Shown: in pieces, positions 37,901 to 48,700 of the stretch
How the letters are laid out: the number at the start of each line of letters is the position of its first letter
Position numbering within the stretch: the stretch's first letter is position 1
Assembly (NCBI RefSeq): GCF_000715075.1
Contig: NC_134102.1
Coordinates: forward strand, 108,698,001 to 108,762,000
Length of the DNA stretch: 64,000 bases
Origin: Nicotiana tabacum
Taxonomy: Eukaryota > Streptophyta > Magnoliopsida > Solanales > Solanaceae
Direction: 5' to 3'
Notes under the pieces: generated by a model
Database searches by the model: none
Seen by the model: the letters and a program-made list of their open reading frames with translations, nothing else
Told to the model about the DNA's origin: nothing
Position numbers and translations under genes: made by a program

Positions 37901-38445
37901 CCGGTACCAATGATCCGCCCCGTACTGCATTCCTATATAAAAACATGGTCATCAAGAAATAAAATAGTGCATTTAAGTAATTTGGCTAAGCGACGAATAA
38001 CTATGAGATTAAAAGGACTATTAGGAACATAAAGAACTGAATCTAAAGGTAAGGAGGGAAGTGGGCTTGCTTGACCTATTGCAGTTGCCATGGTTTGAGA
38101 CCCATTAGCCATTGTGACTTTTGAAAGAGATTGAGAATACGAAATAGTAGTGAAAAGAGATTTGTTACCAGAAATATGATCTGATGCACCTGAATCAATG
38201 ACCCAAGACTCAGAGGATGAAGATTGGGAGAAACAAGTCATGTTATTACCTGTTTGAACAACAGAAGCTATCTCAGAAGATGTCTGCTTACATGTTTTGT
38301 ACTGAAGGAACTCAATATAATCTGCTAAAGAAACCATCCGACTATTCAAAGCATCGGTTCCCATGTCGCTATGAGATGTCTGCTTACATGCTTTGTACTG
38401 AAGGAACTCAATATAATCTGCTAAATAAACCATCCGACTATTCAA
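34918..38445 (-). pseudogene. Copia pol: protease, integrase, RT, RNase H (frameshifted)
   Basis: Minus-strand order: protease (WVIDSGASDHISG, about 38205-38165); integrase zinc-binding HHCC ([11 protein letters not shown]...CESCQLGKH, about 37785-37690); integrase core ([22 protein letters not shown]); a proline-rich linker; RT (about 36350-35560, [35 protein letters not shown] cut short here to its start LDIKNAFL, and [11 protein letters not shown] as the catalytic site); and RNase H (about 35310-34990, SSAEAEYRAMA, KHIEIDCHFV). A 785-codon open frame (35428-37785) covers integrase and RT without a stop, so this is the least decayed retroelement in the window. Frameshifts near 37940, 37750 and 35425 break it, which makes a functional product unlikely. 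Confidence 0.92.
36725..36868 (-). repeat. 48-bp in-frame minisatellite in copia pol (3 units)
   Basis: Three consecutive 48-bp units (36725, 36773, 36821), differing by only a few bases, plus partial units on both sides. Each encodes 16 residues of the type [16 protein letters not shown]. The array lies between the integrase and RT domains, in a linker that is otherwise poorly conserved. Confidence 0.85.
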
Positions 38446-38470
38446 AGCATCTGTTCCATGTCACTACAAT
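38279..38470 (-). repeat. 96-bp in-frame tandem duplication upstream of copia protease
   Basis: Units 38279-38374 and 38375-38470 are nearly identical and 96 bp (32 codons) long, so the duplicated residues (SRMVxLADYIEFLQYK) stay in frame. They precede the protease. Confidence 0.8.
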
Positions 38471-39000
38471 TTATAGTAGTAGAGTTAACTTGAAATAGTT
38501 AAAATAAGTAACTCTGGAAACAATGTTTACAACAGGAAACAGAACATTGTTATGTGCTGGAAACAATGTTCATGCTGGGAAACGCTGTAGATCGCCGGAA
38601 TCTACTGTAGCTGACGGAAAAACTCAAAGTGATCGGAATGAAACAAAACCAGTGAGGGTAGGATCGGAATTATCAGACGATCCTACTGTTCAACTGGAAC
38701 TTTTTAATAATCTGGTCGGAACAATTTTCACTCGCCGGCGCGTGGGTCAGATCTCGCCGGAAAAAAAAAATCTTTTCCAGGAGCGTGAGGGCGAGTGGAT
38801 GTGTGTTTTTCGGTGGGGTTGACTGGGGTTTGATTGCCGGAGCCTGAGGAGTCTTGTGGTGGTGTTGGTTTTTGCACGACACCAACAGAAAGTGATTTGC
38901 TTACGGACAAGCTTCTAAGTTACCGGAAAATTGCACGGCGAAGAGGTCTTTCTTCTCGGAAGTCGCTGGAATGATGCACATCGACGGGTTTCTCACTAAT
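38471..39000 (-). other. Copia 5' internal region without recognisable gag
   Basis: About 530 bp between the protease side and the primer site, GC-richer than its surroundings. A gag of normal length (several hundred codons) is not present and no CCHC knuckle is seen. It may be leader joined to truncated gag. Confidence 0.5.
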
Positions 39001-39002
39001 GC

Positions 39003-39014
39003 TCTGATACCATG
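39003..39014 (-). promoter_or_regulatory. Primer-binding site of the copia element
   Basis: Plus GCTCTGATACCA at about 39001-39012, i.e. minus TGGTATCAGAGC, abutting the 5' LTR; complementary to initiator tRNA-Met. The position may be off by one or two bases. Confidence 0.85.
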
Positions 39015-39153
39015 TGAGAAAGCACGGGAGAAAATATATTATTAATATTAGATAATAAATACAATATAAGAGGTCCCTATTTATAGCTATACACTACAAG
39101 GAGATATTACTCTTCTTCCAATGTGGGACAAGACTACACTATACATGCTAACA
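39013..39153 (-). repeat. 5' LTR of the copia element
   Basis: 141 bp, TGTGAGAAAG...CATGCTAACA in plus orientation; about nine differences from 34770-34910. Confidence 0.92.
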
Positions 39154-39220
39154 GAATCTGTGAAAACTTCAAAAAGGAATATAACTGAGAAATATAGAGT
39201 TCCAAAACATTTTAAATACT
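39154..39220. repeat. Duplicated host segment, piece 3
   Basis: GAATCTGTGAAAACTTCAAA onward aligns with 45614-45680 (GAATCTGTGGAAACTTCAAA), including AATATAGAGTT and TTTAAATACTT. Similarity fades after about 39220. With pieces 1 and 2 this rebuilds a contiguous copy of the transporter upstream region. Confidence 0.85.
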
Positions 39221-40412
39221 TTAGTTCTTCCTTCAGTTTGTTCTCTTACTTGCTTTATTTTAAAAAATAAAATCATAAGAGTAGCATTGATTGAAAGGTA
39301 GAAAGATCGTTCAACTTTATATGAGCACTTGCATAGGTGCATTGCATGTATTTTCATGTTAATTACTACACGATTTGTGTTAGATAGTTTACCAAAAATT
39401 AAAAAAAATTATTCATGTTTTACTCATGTTAACGGGACTTCAAAACCGTAACCTTATTCTATTCATACCTGAGTAATCACATAGGCATCCGAACTCGATT
39501 ATTATTACCAGTTCTTGTAAACTTTTAGCTCGACCGTTATCTTATTATATATAAATATATATTATTTTTTTCTTTGTACAAAATATTGATCAATATTTTT
39601 ACTGTTTAAAACAATTTCACATTTTAAAAAAATTATCATTTGATTATTTCCTAATATTTAGACAATAAAACTGGACAAAAAATTTGAATATACTTCAAAT
39701 TCTAAGTCCTTATTGTTCAAAGAAAAAAGAACGACCCAATTGCTAAGTCTAAATTCATACCACTTCAATATAATGCTTCCATATTTTTTAATCAAAATTA
39801 TGTTTTATGTGCCTTGGCTAAAACAATTGAATTATAATTGTATAGATATTTCGCTAAGGGTGTTGGTGCTTTTAATATAGTATAGATAGATATAGATAGA
39901 TTAGTTGTCGAGTTTACTTTATGTGAGATAGTTTCGAAAAAAGAATTTTCACATGATGATATGCGAGCGCTAATTTACAGTTTTAATAGGCACTTTCAAT
40001 AGTTTCAAACAATTACTATTACTACTAAACTTAACAATACTTTTCGTTGTGTAGCAATTTAAGTCAACCATGTATCCCTTGATTTTAGGCTCCAATTTTG
40101 ATAAAATCTATTCCTCCGAATCTTCCTAATTTGCTCTAACACGCTCTCCCTCCCTCTCCTTGCATATCTTTCTACAATGAAGAACAATCAGCTTGAAACC
40201 CACAACGAAGAACAATTAACTTCTTCGCTCGATTTCTCTCAGAGATAGGTCACTTTCGAATTTTAGATCACTGATCTAAGTTTGAAAAAATAGTCAACTT
40301 TTAAATATAAACTCCAAAAAGGCTAGTTTTGCAAATAAGCTGAGAACAAGTGTTGAGCCATGGAGGTCCAGATGGTTTTGTTCTAACATAGACCAAAGAA
40401 AGGAATATTGAG
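39221..40412. other. AT-rich intergenic DNA
   Basis: No gene, RNA or repeat with clear borders seen. A short TAGATAGATA-type microsatellite occurs at about 39882-39900. Confidence 0.6.
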
Positions 40413-42207
40413 AAGGAAATTTTACATCATATAGCAAAGCTTTACACCATATTTATTATAAATAAAAATCTTTTAAAATATTATTTTCTATAGCTACCTT
40501 TTAGTTTTTATAGCAAAATATGTATTTATAGTCACTTCCTACTGTTAAGCCATTAAATATGATGTCTAATATTTTTCTCTCTCATTCTTTTAGTTTATTC
40601 TCTCCCTAAATCATGCATAATATCTTATTATCTCTCTCTCCACGATCTCTCTCTCATTCTTTCCTATATGAACCAGAAAACTGGTTTCCTCAGATAGACG
40701 GTGAGCTTTTCCATAATTTTCATGGTTATCACTACTCTTCAGCCATGAAAATAATGAGCTTTTTCATGATTTCCTACAAGTTTTCTTAATATTCTTTTCA
40801 AAATTGTTCTTTCCCAATTCCACAAGATGTGGAGGCGTGACACCAAACTTTTTCCCTTTTGATTCATGATTTCTTACTTCTGTCAAAAACTATGAAATTG
40901 TGCAAGTCGTAAATCATCAACACAGATTTTCATCACTCACCACTAAAGTTTTTGGATTTTTGGCCGGTTAAAACTTCTTCTTTTTCACTTCAACAGTTTT
41001 TTTTTTAAAATATTCACCATTGTTAGGTTTTCTGCAGAATACCCATTAAAGCACTCAATTTCGAATGGTCATCTTTCGATTTACAAATCACTCAAGAGGA
41101 ACCTGTATTTGCAGGTTCATCAGCAACCATTGAAACCGAAAGGAGAATAAAAATACGCAATGACCCTAATTGTAGATGTATTTATATGTATTCGAGTCCG
41201 CATACATTAATTTTTAGTTTGTATAGTGATTTTCTCTTCTTGTATTTATATGTATTCGATAAGGTATACACTGATTTTTGTACAGTGATTTTTGACTGTT
41301 ATATTTAGATGTATTTATATGTATTTGAGTTCTTATAATAATATTTTTAAATACATTGTTAGTTCTATCATTTTGATGTTATTCATCAATTAGTTATGAA
41401 TTCAATCTAACTGTATTAATCTGTATTTTAAACATAGGTTTATCCATCTGTATTTAAAGCAACAATACAGTGAAATACAGTAAAATACTCTCAATACAAA
41501 TAGAAAATCAATGAATACAACCAGTGAAATATACTCAATAAAGTAGTAATACCATATATTAGGAATAAATAAAATATTATGAATACAAAAATAAACTTGA
41601 ATACATTGAACACACCTATTAGATACAACAAAATACAAGTACTAGGTTTATTATGAAATATGCAGGCAATAGGTTACTATTACAGGTTGTATCTGACATA
41701 AATACATGATGTATTCATATATAGAAAATTGAATTTCAAAATATTTCTGTAGATACTTGTATCAATTCTGAGCAGAACCTCGAACAATGTCAGGAAAAAA
41801 AAACTGTATTAGAAAAAAAAAAAAAAAAAGGGACTGAAACTCTGAAGAATGTTATGATTTTTGGTGTTTAGCATCTGATAAATCTTCACATTAATTGGAT
41901 TGATAATGATGTGTGTTATAATTGATTTAGGTGAGTTATATTAGGATTGTATCCCGTTAAATTAGTAGCTTTTCGCTATTAATCAACTTGAGAGACCTAT
42001 TATTACATTGTATTCATGAATACATGTGAATACAACGGCTAACAGATGGACTGTCCTATTTTTTGGCCGATTTTTGCTATTGTATTCATGAATATAGTAG
42101 CTCGAATACATCGAATACATTACCATAACAACCGAAAGGTAGCTACGAAAAGTAATTATATATATGATAACTATAGGAAGTTAATAGCCACTAAACAATA
42201 GTCATTT
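40413..42207. mobile_element. Putative non-autonomous DNA transposon, AT-rich
   Basis: Starts about AAGGAAATTTTACATCATAT and ends about TTTCTGAAAATTTC. The ends are short inverted matches (GAAATTTT). The body is rich in TGTATTCATGAATACA-type words and ends with TAGCTACGAAAAGTAATTAT and GGAAGTTAATAG. No coding capacity is visible. The last roughly 220 bp recur at 42241-42482. Borders are approximate and no target duplication was confirmed. Confidence 0.45.
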
Positions 42208-42223
42208 CTGAAAATTTCTCATT

Positions 42224-42482
42224 AAGGAAATTTTACCTCCCAACTTGAGAGACCTATTATTACATTGTATTCATAAATACATGGTATAAATACATGTGAA
42301 TACAATGGCTGATAGCTGGGTTATCCTATTTTTTAGCCGATTTTTGCTATTGTATTCATGAATACAGTAGTTCGAATACATCGAATACATTACCATAACA
42401 ACTGAAAAGTAGCTACGGAAAGTAATTATGTATATGATAGTTATAGGAAGTTAATAGTCACTAAACAATAGTCATTTCTGAA
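42224..42482. mobile_element. Short deletion derivative of the preceding element
   Basis: Begins with the same AAGGAAATTTTAC as 40413, then jumps to ACTTGAGAGACCTATTATTA, matching 41990-42207 to its end. It looks like an internally deleted copy lying directly beside the long copy. Confidence 0.5.
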
Positions 42483-43104
42483 AATTCCTTGTCATGAAAA
42501 ATTAGAAAATCTACACTGCCTGGCAGCCCAAAGTATCTCATTTAAGAAAGAGCCATATTTCTTTTTTATTACCCAATTTGCATATTTCTAAAAAATATAG
42601 CTACATTTTATAGCTAAGTCCTAGATGTCATGCCCATTCCATACCGCTGCTTTCCATTCCCTATCCTATCCCCGCGATTGTGGCATCAAGATGGATTGAG
42701 TGGGTGAGGGAGGTGATCCAAATTAGGCTTGAGAAAAAAAAATAGCTACAAAATATATGGCTAGAGCGGCTAAATATATATTTAGTTCGGGCGACCAAAA
42801 ACGTTAGAAATAAAAGAGACAAGGGGTTTGGGTCGAAAGATGTTTTAAACTAATTATTTTAAGTTAGGTTGATAGAAGTATATTTTATCACATGAATATA
42901 TGAATTTGAATTGTTAAATGAATCATCTTTCACAAAGTTTTTAGAGTTTAAATTTTGTCTATAATTTTTAATGTCTTATAGTGAAAAGTATATCACATAA
43001 ATCAATAAGAAATGAGGTTTTTGGACATAATATTTTTATTGAGTATACATTAAGTTGTTAACTAATATATCACCTTAGAATGAAATATTGATGTTATCAA
43101 AATA
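42483..43104. other. Intergenic DNA
   Basis: No gene recognised. Nothing supported beyond AT-rich sequence. Confidence 0.5.
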
Positions 43105-43815
43105 ATTAGTGAAAATAGCACGGGCTAGCCAGTTTTCGGACTGGTAATTAAAAAATAGACAACGTTTGCAAAGTCATTGAAAAATAGCCACTATTTTGCT
43201 GCAACACGAAAACTTTCAGCATAATATACTGGAGATTGATGCACATGTGTATGAACTTCCAGCATATTATGCTGGACCAGTATATTATGCTGGAATTCTA
43301 GTCTGCGATAGCCAGGTAGGGTTTTTGTCTAAGATAGCTAGTGGCAATGTTGTGTCTTACTATTTCGCTTTTCAGTGAAGGACCTATTAACTAGCTATCG
43401 CTTTTGCTTTGTATCTTTCTTGTGGATTTTATGGTGTTCTTATCTTTTCTATGATTGATGTGGTGATACTAATATTGTCTTCTTTTGCCTTTTTGCCTTT
43501 TTGTTTTCTTGAGCTGAGGGGTCTTTCGGAAACAACCTCTCTACTCCTTCGGGGTAGGGGTAAGGTCTGCGTACACACTGCCCTCCCCAGACCCCATTAG
43601 TGGAATTTTACTGGGTTGTTGTTGTTGTATGCTGGAAGTTCACATGTAAAAAATTCGAACTCCAATATATTATGCTGGAATATTTTTCGGATTTTGAACA
43701 GTGTTTTTGTTCAGATTTATATTTACATGAAAAGTGACTAAATTTCGATTACTTTTGAAACTGTGACTATTTTTCAATTACTTGTAACTCTGCCTATTTT
43801 TAAATTTTACCCAAA
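43105..43815. mobile_element. Palindromic MITE-like element, interrupted by a retroelement
   Basis: The left half (43105-43295) and right half (43638-43815) are loosely inverted: AAAATAGCCAC versus a reverse-complemented AAAAATAGTCAC, and TTCCAGCATAATATACTGG-type words on both sides. The centre carries TATTATGCTGG motifs. No coding capacity. It is split by the element at 43296-43627. Confidence 0.55.
43296..43627 (+). mobile_element. Short non-LTR retroelement: RTE-LINE 3' end or TS-like SINE
   Basis: 332 bp ending in a TTGTTGTTGTTG tail, flanked exactly by the 10-bp direct repeat TATGCTGGAA (43286-43295 and 43628-43637). The 3' 110 bp (GGTCTTTCGGAAACAACCTC, GGGGTAAGGTCTGCGTACAC, CCCCAGACCCC) is the tail shared by Solanaceae RTE LINEs and TS SINEs. 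The T-rich 5' part looks more like a LINE 3' UTR than a tRNA head, so a 5'-truncated RTE LINE is my first choice. Confidence 0.75.
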
Positions 43816-45177
43816 TAATTACCCTGAGTCCATTATCGAAGATACAAGACGGGGAATATGCTTAAGATAATTAAAGAAAATAAAACTAATAATTTCCATT
43901 TTTCATAAGCAATTGAATACAAACGCGCATCTAAAGACTAAAAGTCAGCGCAGACCCAAAATATTTTGGTTGATTCATGGTCGTCTAAATCTGACCACGT
44001 AGAGGATGAGTTTGACCAGTATAGGACTTCTCCAAATGCAACTTGAACAGAGTCGGACCTACTTTGTGGGGTTAAGGGTTGAGGGGTCACGGGACCCGTT
44101 AGCCTCGACAAAAATATTGTATATATATATGTTACATATATTTGTTCATATATATGGGATCTCCTAAATATTTAAGATGTGCCCCAAACACAAAAAGGTA
44201 GATGGAGAAGTGGTTGTGTTAGGCATTTAAGTTCACTTCTTGTCTCGATCAAACGTGCTTAATCAAACACCTCCACTTTCCATATCATCTATTTTGCGAA
44301 GGAATCTCTCTTTGTTCAGTGATTTCTGTTTTTTTAGAATTTTTTTTTATTTATACTTGAACGATATGTCATCATAATATTAAGTTTTCAAAGAGTTGCA
44401 CGCCGAATTTAATTTATCGCTAGTGATTAGCATACAGTGGTACCCTGTTGTGCTCAAATCTTGGTTCCACCATCGAACTTGACAAAGGAGTTGTGAACAT
44501 TGAATTTTTGTACTTGTCATCTAATTATTCTCCTCATTAAAAAGTATATAAGCTAAATATTTTTGCTTATACGGTGGTATTCAAACTGAAACAGTTATCA
44601 TATCCTTTTATCGGAACATGTATTTGTTAATTCTATTCATCAGAAAATCATCTTATTGTTTTGCCTTGGATTTGAATATTGTTTTGTCATTGTCTCATCA
44701 ATTGTTTAGTTCAGCCCTTAGAGGCTAATATTCTTGAATCAATAAGCTAATAAGATAAAGAAAACTTTAACAAAATACTGATAAAGGAAAGTTTTGAGAG
44801 GAATTTCATATTCATTCTCACTAAAGTTGTTTAAATGATCATTAAATTAAACTTTTCTAATTACCAAATATCGATTCTTAAATTGGATATTGAATTATGT
44901 TCTTGTAGGGATTAGAATGTTTTAATCGATTTGTATTGATTTTATGTAATGAAGATCTCTTGTAATCAAATTAATTAGTTTTACTTATCAATTACGCATC
45001 AATTTTATCGCTCTTTTTGTTTTAAAAAAATTAGTTTATAAAAATATTTTTTGGGAAAACCCCGACGATATGGACACATATTTTTTATCAATTTGCTATA
45101 AAAACTATCAAAATGTGATTTTAGGCTCAAAACTCTTTTTTAGTTAATTATGCAAATGAGATTCGAAACCATCGGTA
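43816..45177. other. Intergenic DNA upstream of the transporter gene
   Basis: AT-rich, with a TATATATA/ACATATAT stretch at about 44120-44150. No gene recognised. Confidence 0.5.
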
Positions 45178-45787
45178 TCCTATTAGCTTCTACATTCTTC
45201 ACTTCCAAATCAAATAATTCATGTTCTTAATTTAAAAACATTCACAAATGTTAGTCCTAAAACAATCTTATAAATGACGAGAATGAATTAAGATGGTAGA
45301 AATGAATCAAAAATGCAAAATAAATAATGAGCATTTATATAACCAAATTTAATTAGTTGGCGACTAAAAACTAGGGAGTAATAATTATTTATGCTGTTGT
45401 TGTCGTAAAATTCAATTTTTAGTATGTCATTTCTTTCCACGACCCAAAAAACTTTTCTTAAAGAAATCATATGACAATTATCAGCATTATATTTTTAATT
45501 CTCAAAAATAAAAGAATTCCCATAATTGGGGAAATAATGGGAAAAGGGAAGCTTCTATGGAAACCAAACGAACCAAAAACCAGAAAAAGAAAATAAATAA
45601 AGGGCTGCTTTTGAATCTGTGGAAACTTCAAAAAACGAATATATCTGAGAATATAGAGTTTCAAATCAGTTTAAATACTTGGTTTAAAGAATCAGAGTAT
45701 TAAAATCAATCAGCTATTCAACTTGCAGTTTGAGTAGTTGTTGAAAGATACTGATTCACAGAGAGAGATCTGAATTTCGTGTAAATC
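45178..45787 (+). promoter_or_regulatory. Upstream region and 5' leader of the transporter gene
   Basis: Lies directly before the start codon at 45788. Its 45182-45680 part is the proximal copy of a segment found broken up at 5325-5547, 34506-34764 and 39154-39220. A TTTAAATACTT sequence at about 45670-45682 is a possible TATA-like element about 110 bp before the ATG. The transcription start is not determined. Confidence 0.45.
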
Positions 45788-48700
45788 ATGGCTTCAAGTT
45801 CAGCGAAGAACAGTCCGTTACTACCAATGACGACGGCGGTGGCGGCCGATTCACCGCCGCCGCGAACGGAGGAGAAGCTCTTCAAAGGATCGGCCATGAC
45901 CAAACGCGGTGCTTATGCTGCTATATCTTACATGTCATGTGCTGGTATGAATATTTCCTCTTTCTTCGTTCCCTCCATATTAGCGTATCTGTTACTGTTG
46001 AATTGGGAAGTTGCGTTTCTGAAATTTTGCTTCGTTTTTTGAGGAATCGCAATTGTTAAAGTTTCTCCCTATACTTTGAAGACAGTTGTTGAAATTGCAA
46101 TTTTTAGAGCTAGGAAGAGAGTTGATTTATCTGTTTATTACGTTCGATTCAAATTGAGAGTTTATTTGTTGATCGTGAGTGGAGTGATTCGTTATGGAAC
46201 CTAGTGTTCTACGGCCGTTAGTTAATTAAACAGTTGAATTTTGACTTTCTCTATCACATCGGACAAACTAGTTGAAATTGCAATCGTTAGAGTTAGCATG
46301 GGAGTTGCTTCTACTTGTCCAATTCAAATAAAGAGTTTATTTTTGTTGATGGAGGGCTGAGTGATTCGTCATGAAATGAAGTATTATAAGGTGTTTCCTT
46401 TCCTAATTGTCTTTTGATTCATGCATGGTGTTATTAATAGGAAGTTCTCTTTCCAATTTGGTGTTATTCAAGGGAAAACCATGTATCCAAGTACTAAATG
46501 TGTAAATATACCACTGTTATTAAATAGGATTAGTAGCTCAATATCTTTGAAATGTTGAGCTTTATGTGCCTTACACATCAAATGCCTTAGGTATTTTCTA
46601 ACTCCTTAAAAGAAGAACTGCCATTCTTGTTGGTTCTTTTCGAGTATTTTTTTCTTTCCTCAGTTGTATAAAAAGTTATCATGCTTGTCGGCTTGCTCAT
46701 CTTTTGATGGCATGATCAGATGTTCTTTTGGATGAATTTATCCCTCGTTGTATAGTGGAGGGATTTTTGGGGGTTGGATATGAAAGAGTTATGCACAATC
46801 TCATACCATCTAGAATGCCACTCTGACTTTAAATTGCACCAATTGATCATTAACATGTTCATTTGATCTTGGCAATGTTGGATTTAGACCCTCAGGCCTC
46901 ATCATTACTCTTTAAATTATTTAGCACTTTTACACACAAAAATGTGTTGATTATCTTGGACACTGTATACATATGATCCAATAGTGTGTATTCACGCATC
47001 CTTAAAATGTCGCATGTTGTCAAATGATAGACATGTTTGAAGACTCGACTTTTCCTTTGCTTTGCTTTTTGTCAAGTCCACTCGTGTTATAAATGGATGA
47101 CTTCATGGGATAAAAGTAACTGGATAAGGAAGGTCAAACTTACTATAAAGTTATTAACTTATGATGGACACTTGTATTATTTGGAATCGTAGCTTTTATG
47201 TCCACCAAAGTTGTCTTTCTAGGCATTATAAGCAATTAATATTAAATATATAAAAATTTTGTGTTGTGTCTTTGGCACATCTCATGCTACATGATTCAGA
47301 CAAATAGATCATATTTATGTCGTTCCGGATGCGACTTTTGTCCAAATATGTCTACCGTAGTGGGAAATTAACATGTTTTTTTTGTGGGTGGTAAATCCAT
47401 GTCTAGATGTCAGTGTTATATTAATGATATTCTACAACTTAAAGTGCGCAGATTAAAATCTGCTGTTTATCACGTATTTGGAAAAAGAAAAGCTAAAAGA
47501 TTTCAGATTGGTCTAGTGACTCCATTGTTTAACATACTAAATTAGGGTTTACCTTTGACTTTGCTTGTTGAATCAAAACATGAGGACTCTGAAGATAAAG
47601 AGTCAACGAAGACCTCATCGCATGCCGTTGCTTTGAGCTCCATTTCTGGATGTTATTCTTTGTCCATTCTTGCACTGTCAATGTTAATTCAAGTACAGTG
47701 AGGTCAGTGGAGTCCACTCGGTACTAAAATTATATGTTAGGACATTTAGTTGAAAAATCAAACACTTAATAATGTGACCCCAATGACAAGAATTAAGACA
47801 TAGCCACTGATGTCTTGTAATGATGCATGGTAGCAATAAGCATATACATCTAGAAGAATTTCAAATTCAAAGTCAAGTGCCGAAGTATAGTTGCCCGTCT
47901 TGAATTTTGATTCTGTCAGGTCGAATTATAGAAACTTCCTGTTATTTGCTCTATCCCTTTGCTTCACCTTTCTAAGCATCATAGTCCTAAAGTTGATTTA
48001 GTCCTATTGTTTATCAAAGACCTTTTGGTTCTCCATAATATATATTTCCTTGTGGTTTCCCATTTGCGTTTAAGGACGTTTCATCTTGTTCTTTTGGAGA
48101 AGTTCACCATAGTCATTTATGGCACTGCTTGATGCTTACAAAATTACCTGATTTTGACTTGCAGTTCTCTTGGTATTATTCAATAAAGCAGCTCTTTCTT
48201 CATACAACTTCCCATCTGCAAATGTCATCACACTCTGTCAGGTACCTAGAGACTTTGGTTTAACAGGGATGCCAGTCTCAGCATTGTACCACACATTATT
48301 TATTCATTTTTTGCAGCTGGTAGCAAACATTTAATCTAAGCAATTTGTCTTCATGACCTTTAAATAGATTGTCAGTTCATCATGCAAAGGCTCTGGCTTA
48401 TTTCTTAAGTTTTACATGGTTTATTAAATATACTGTTTTACTTTAGTAATATCTCCATATAATGTATTATATTTCTAAATGAGTTGTGAGACTTGTACTT
48501 GACAGGAGTTATTTTGTTCCGTGCTTTTCAAAAGCAGTTCTCTATATCAGTTGGCATCACCAAACTGATATATTTAGCTTCCTGTCATTTGCAGATAATA
48601 TGTTCATGTTGTTTTCTTTATCTCCTAAGACGGTTGAAGCTTATTTCTTTTCATTTGAGTGAATCTCCGGTAATACCTGACAATTTTAAAACATTTGTAC

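Larger units (their letters stand above)
34770..39153 (-). mobile_element. Ty1/copia retrotransposon, near full length but lacking most of gag
   Basis: Minus-strand element of 4.38 kb with 141-bp LTRs at both ends, flanked by GAATT (34765-34769) and GAATC (39154-39158), a 5-bp target duplication with one change. The untouched host copy at about 45614 reads GAATC. The polypurine tract TTGAGGGGGAG (minus) abuts the 3' LTR and a primer site abuts the 5' LTR. The two LTRs differ at about nine positions by eye. Protease, integrase, RT and RNase H are readable; a gag CCHC knuckle is not. Confidence 0.92.

Noticed and set aside
35168..38498. Plus-strand open frames opposite the copia pol (for example 35168-35485, 36661-36885)
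   Set aside because: They are antisense shadows of conserved minus-strand domains; the Trp/Ser-rich one mirrors the proline minisatellite.
45788..46042. Single-exon 84-aa protein at the transporter start
   Set aside because: The frame past 45944 is intron sequence; joining at GT 45945 to AG 48164 continues the conserved transporter protein.
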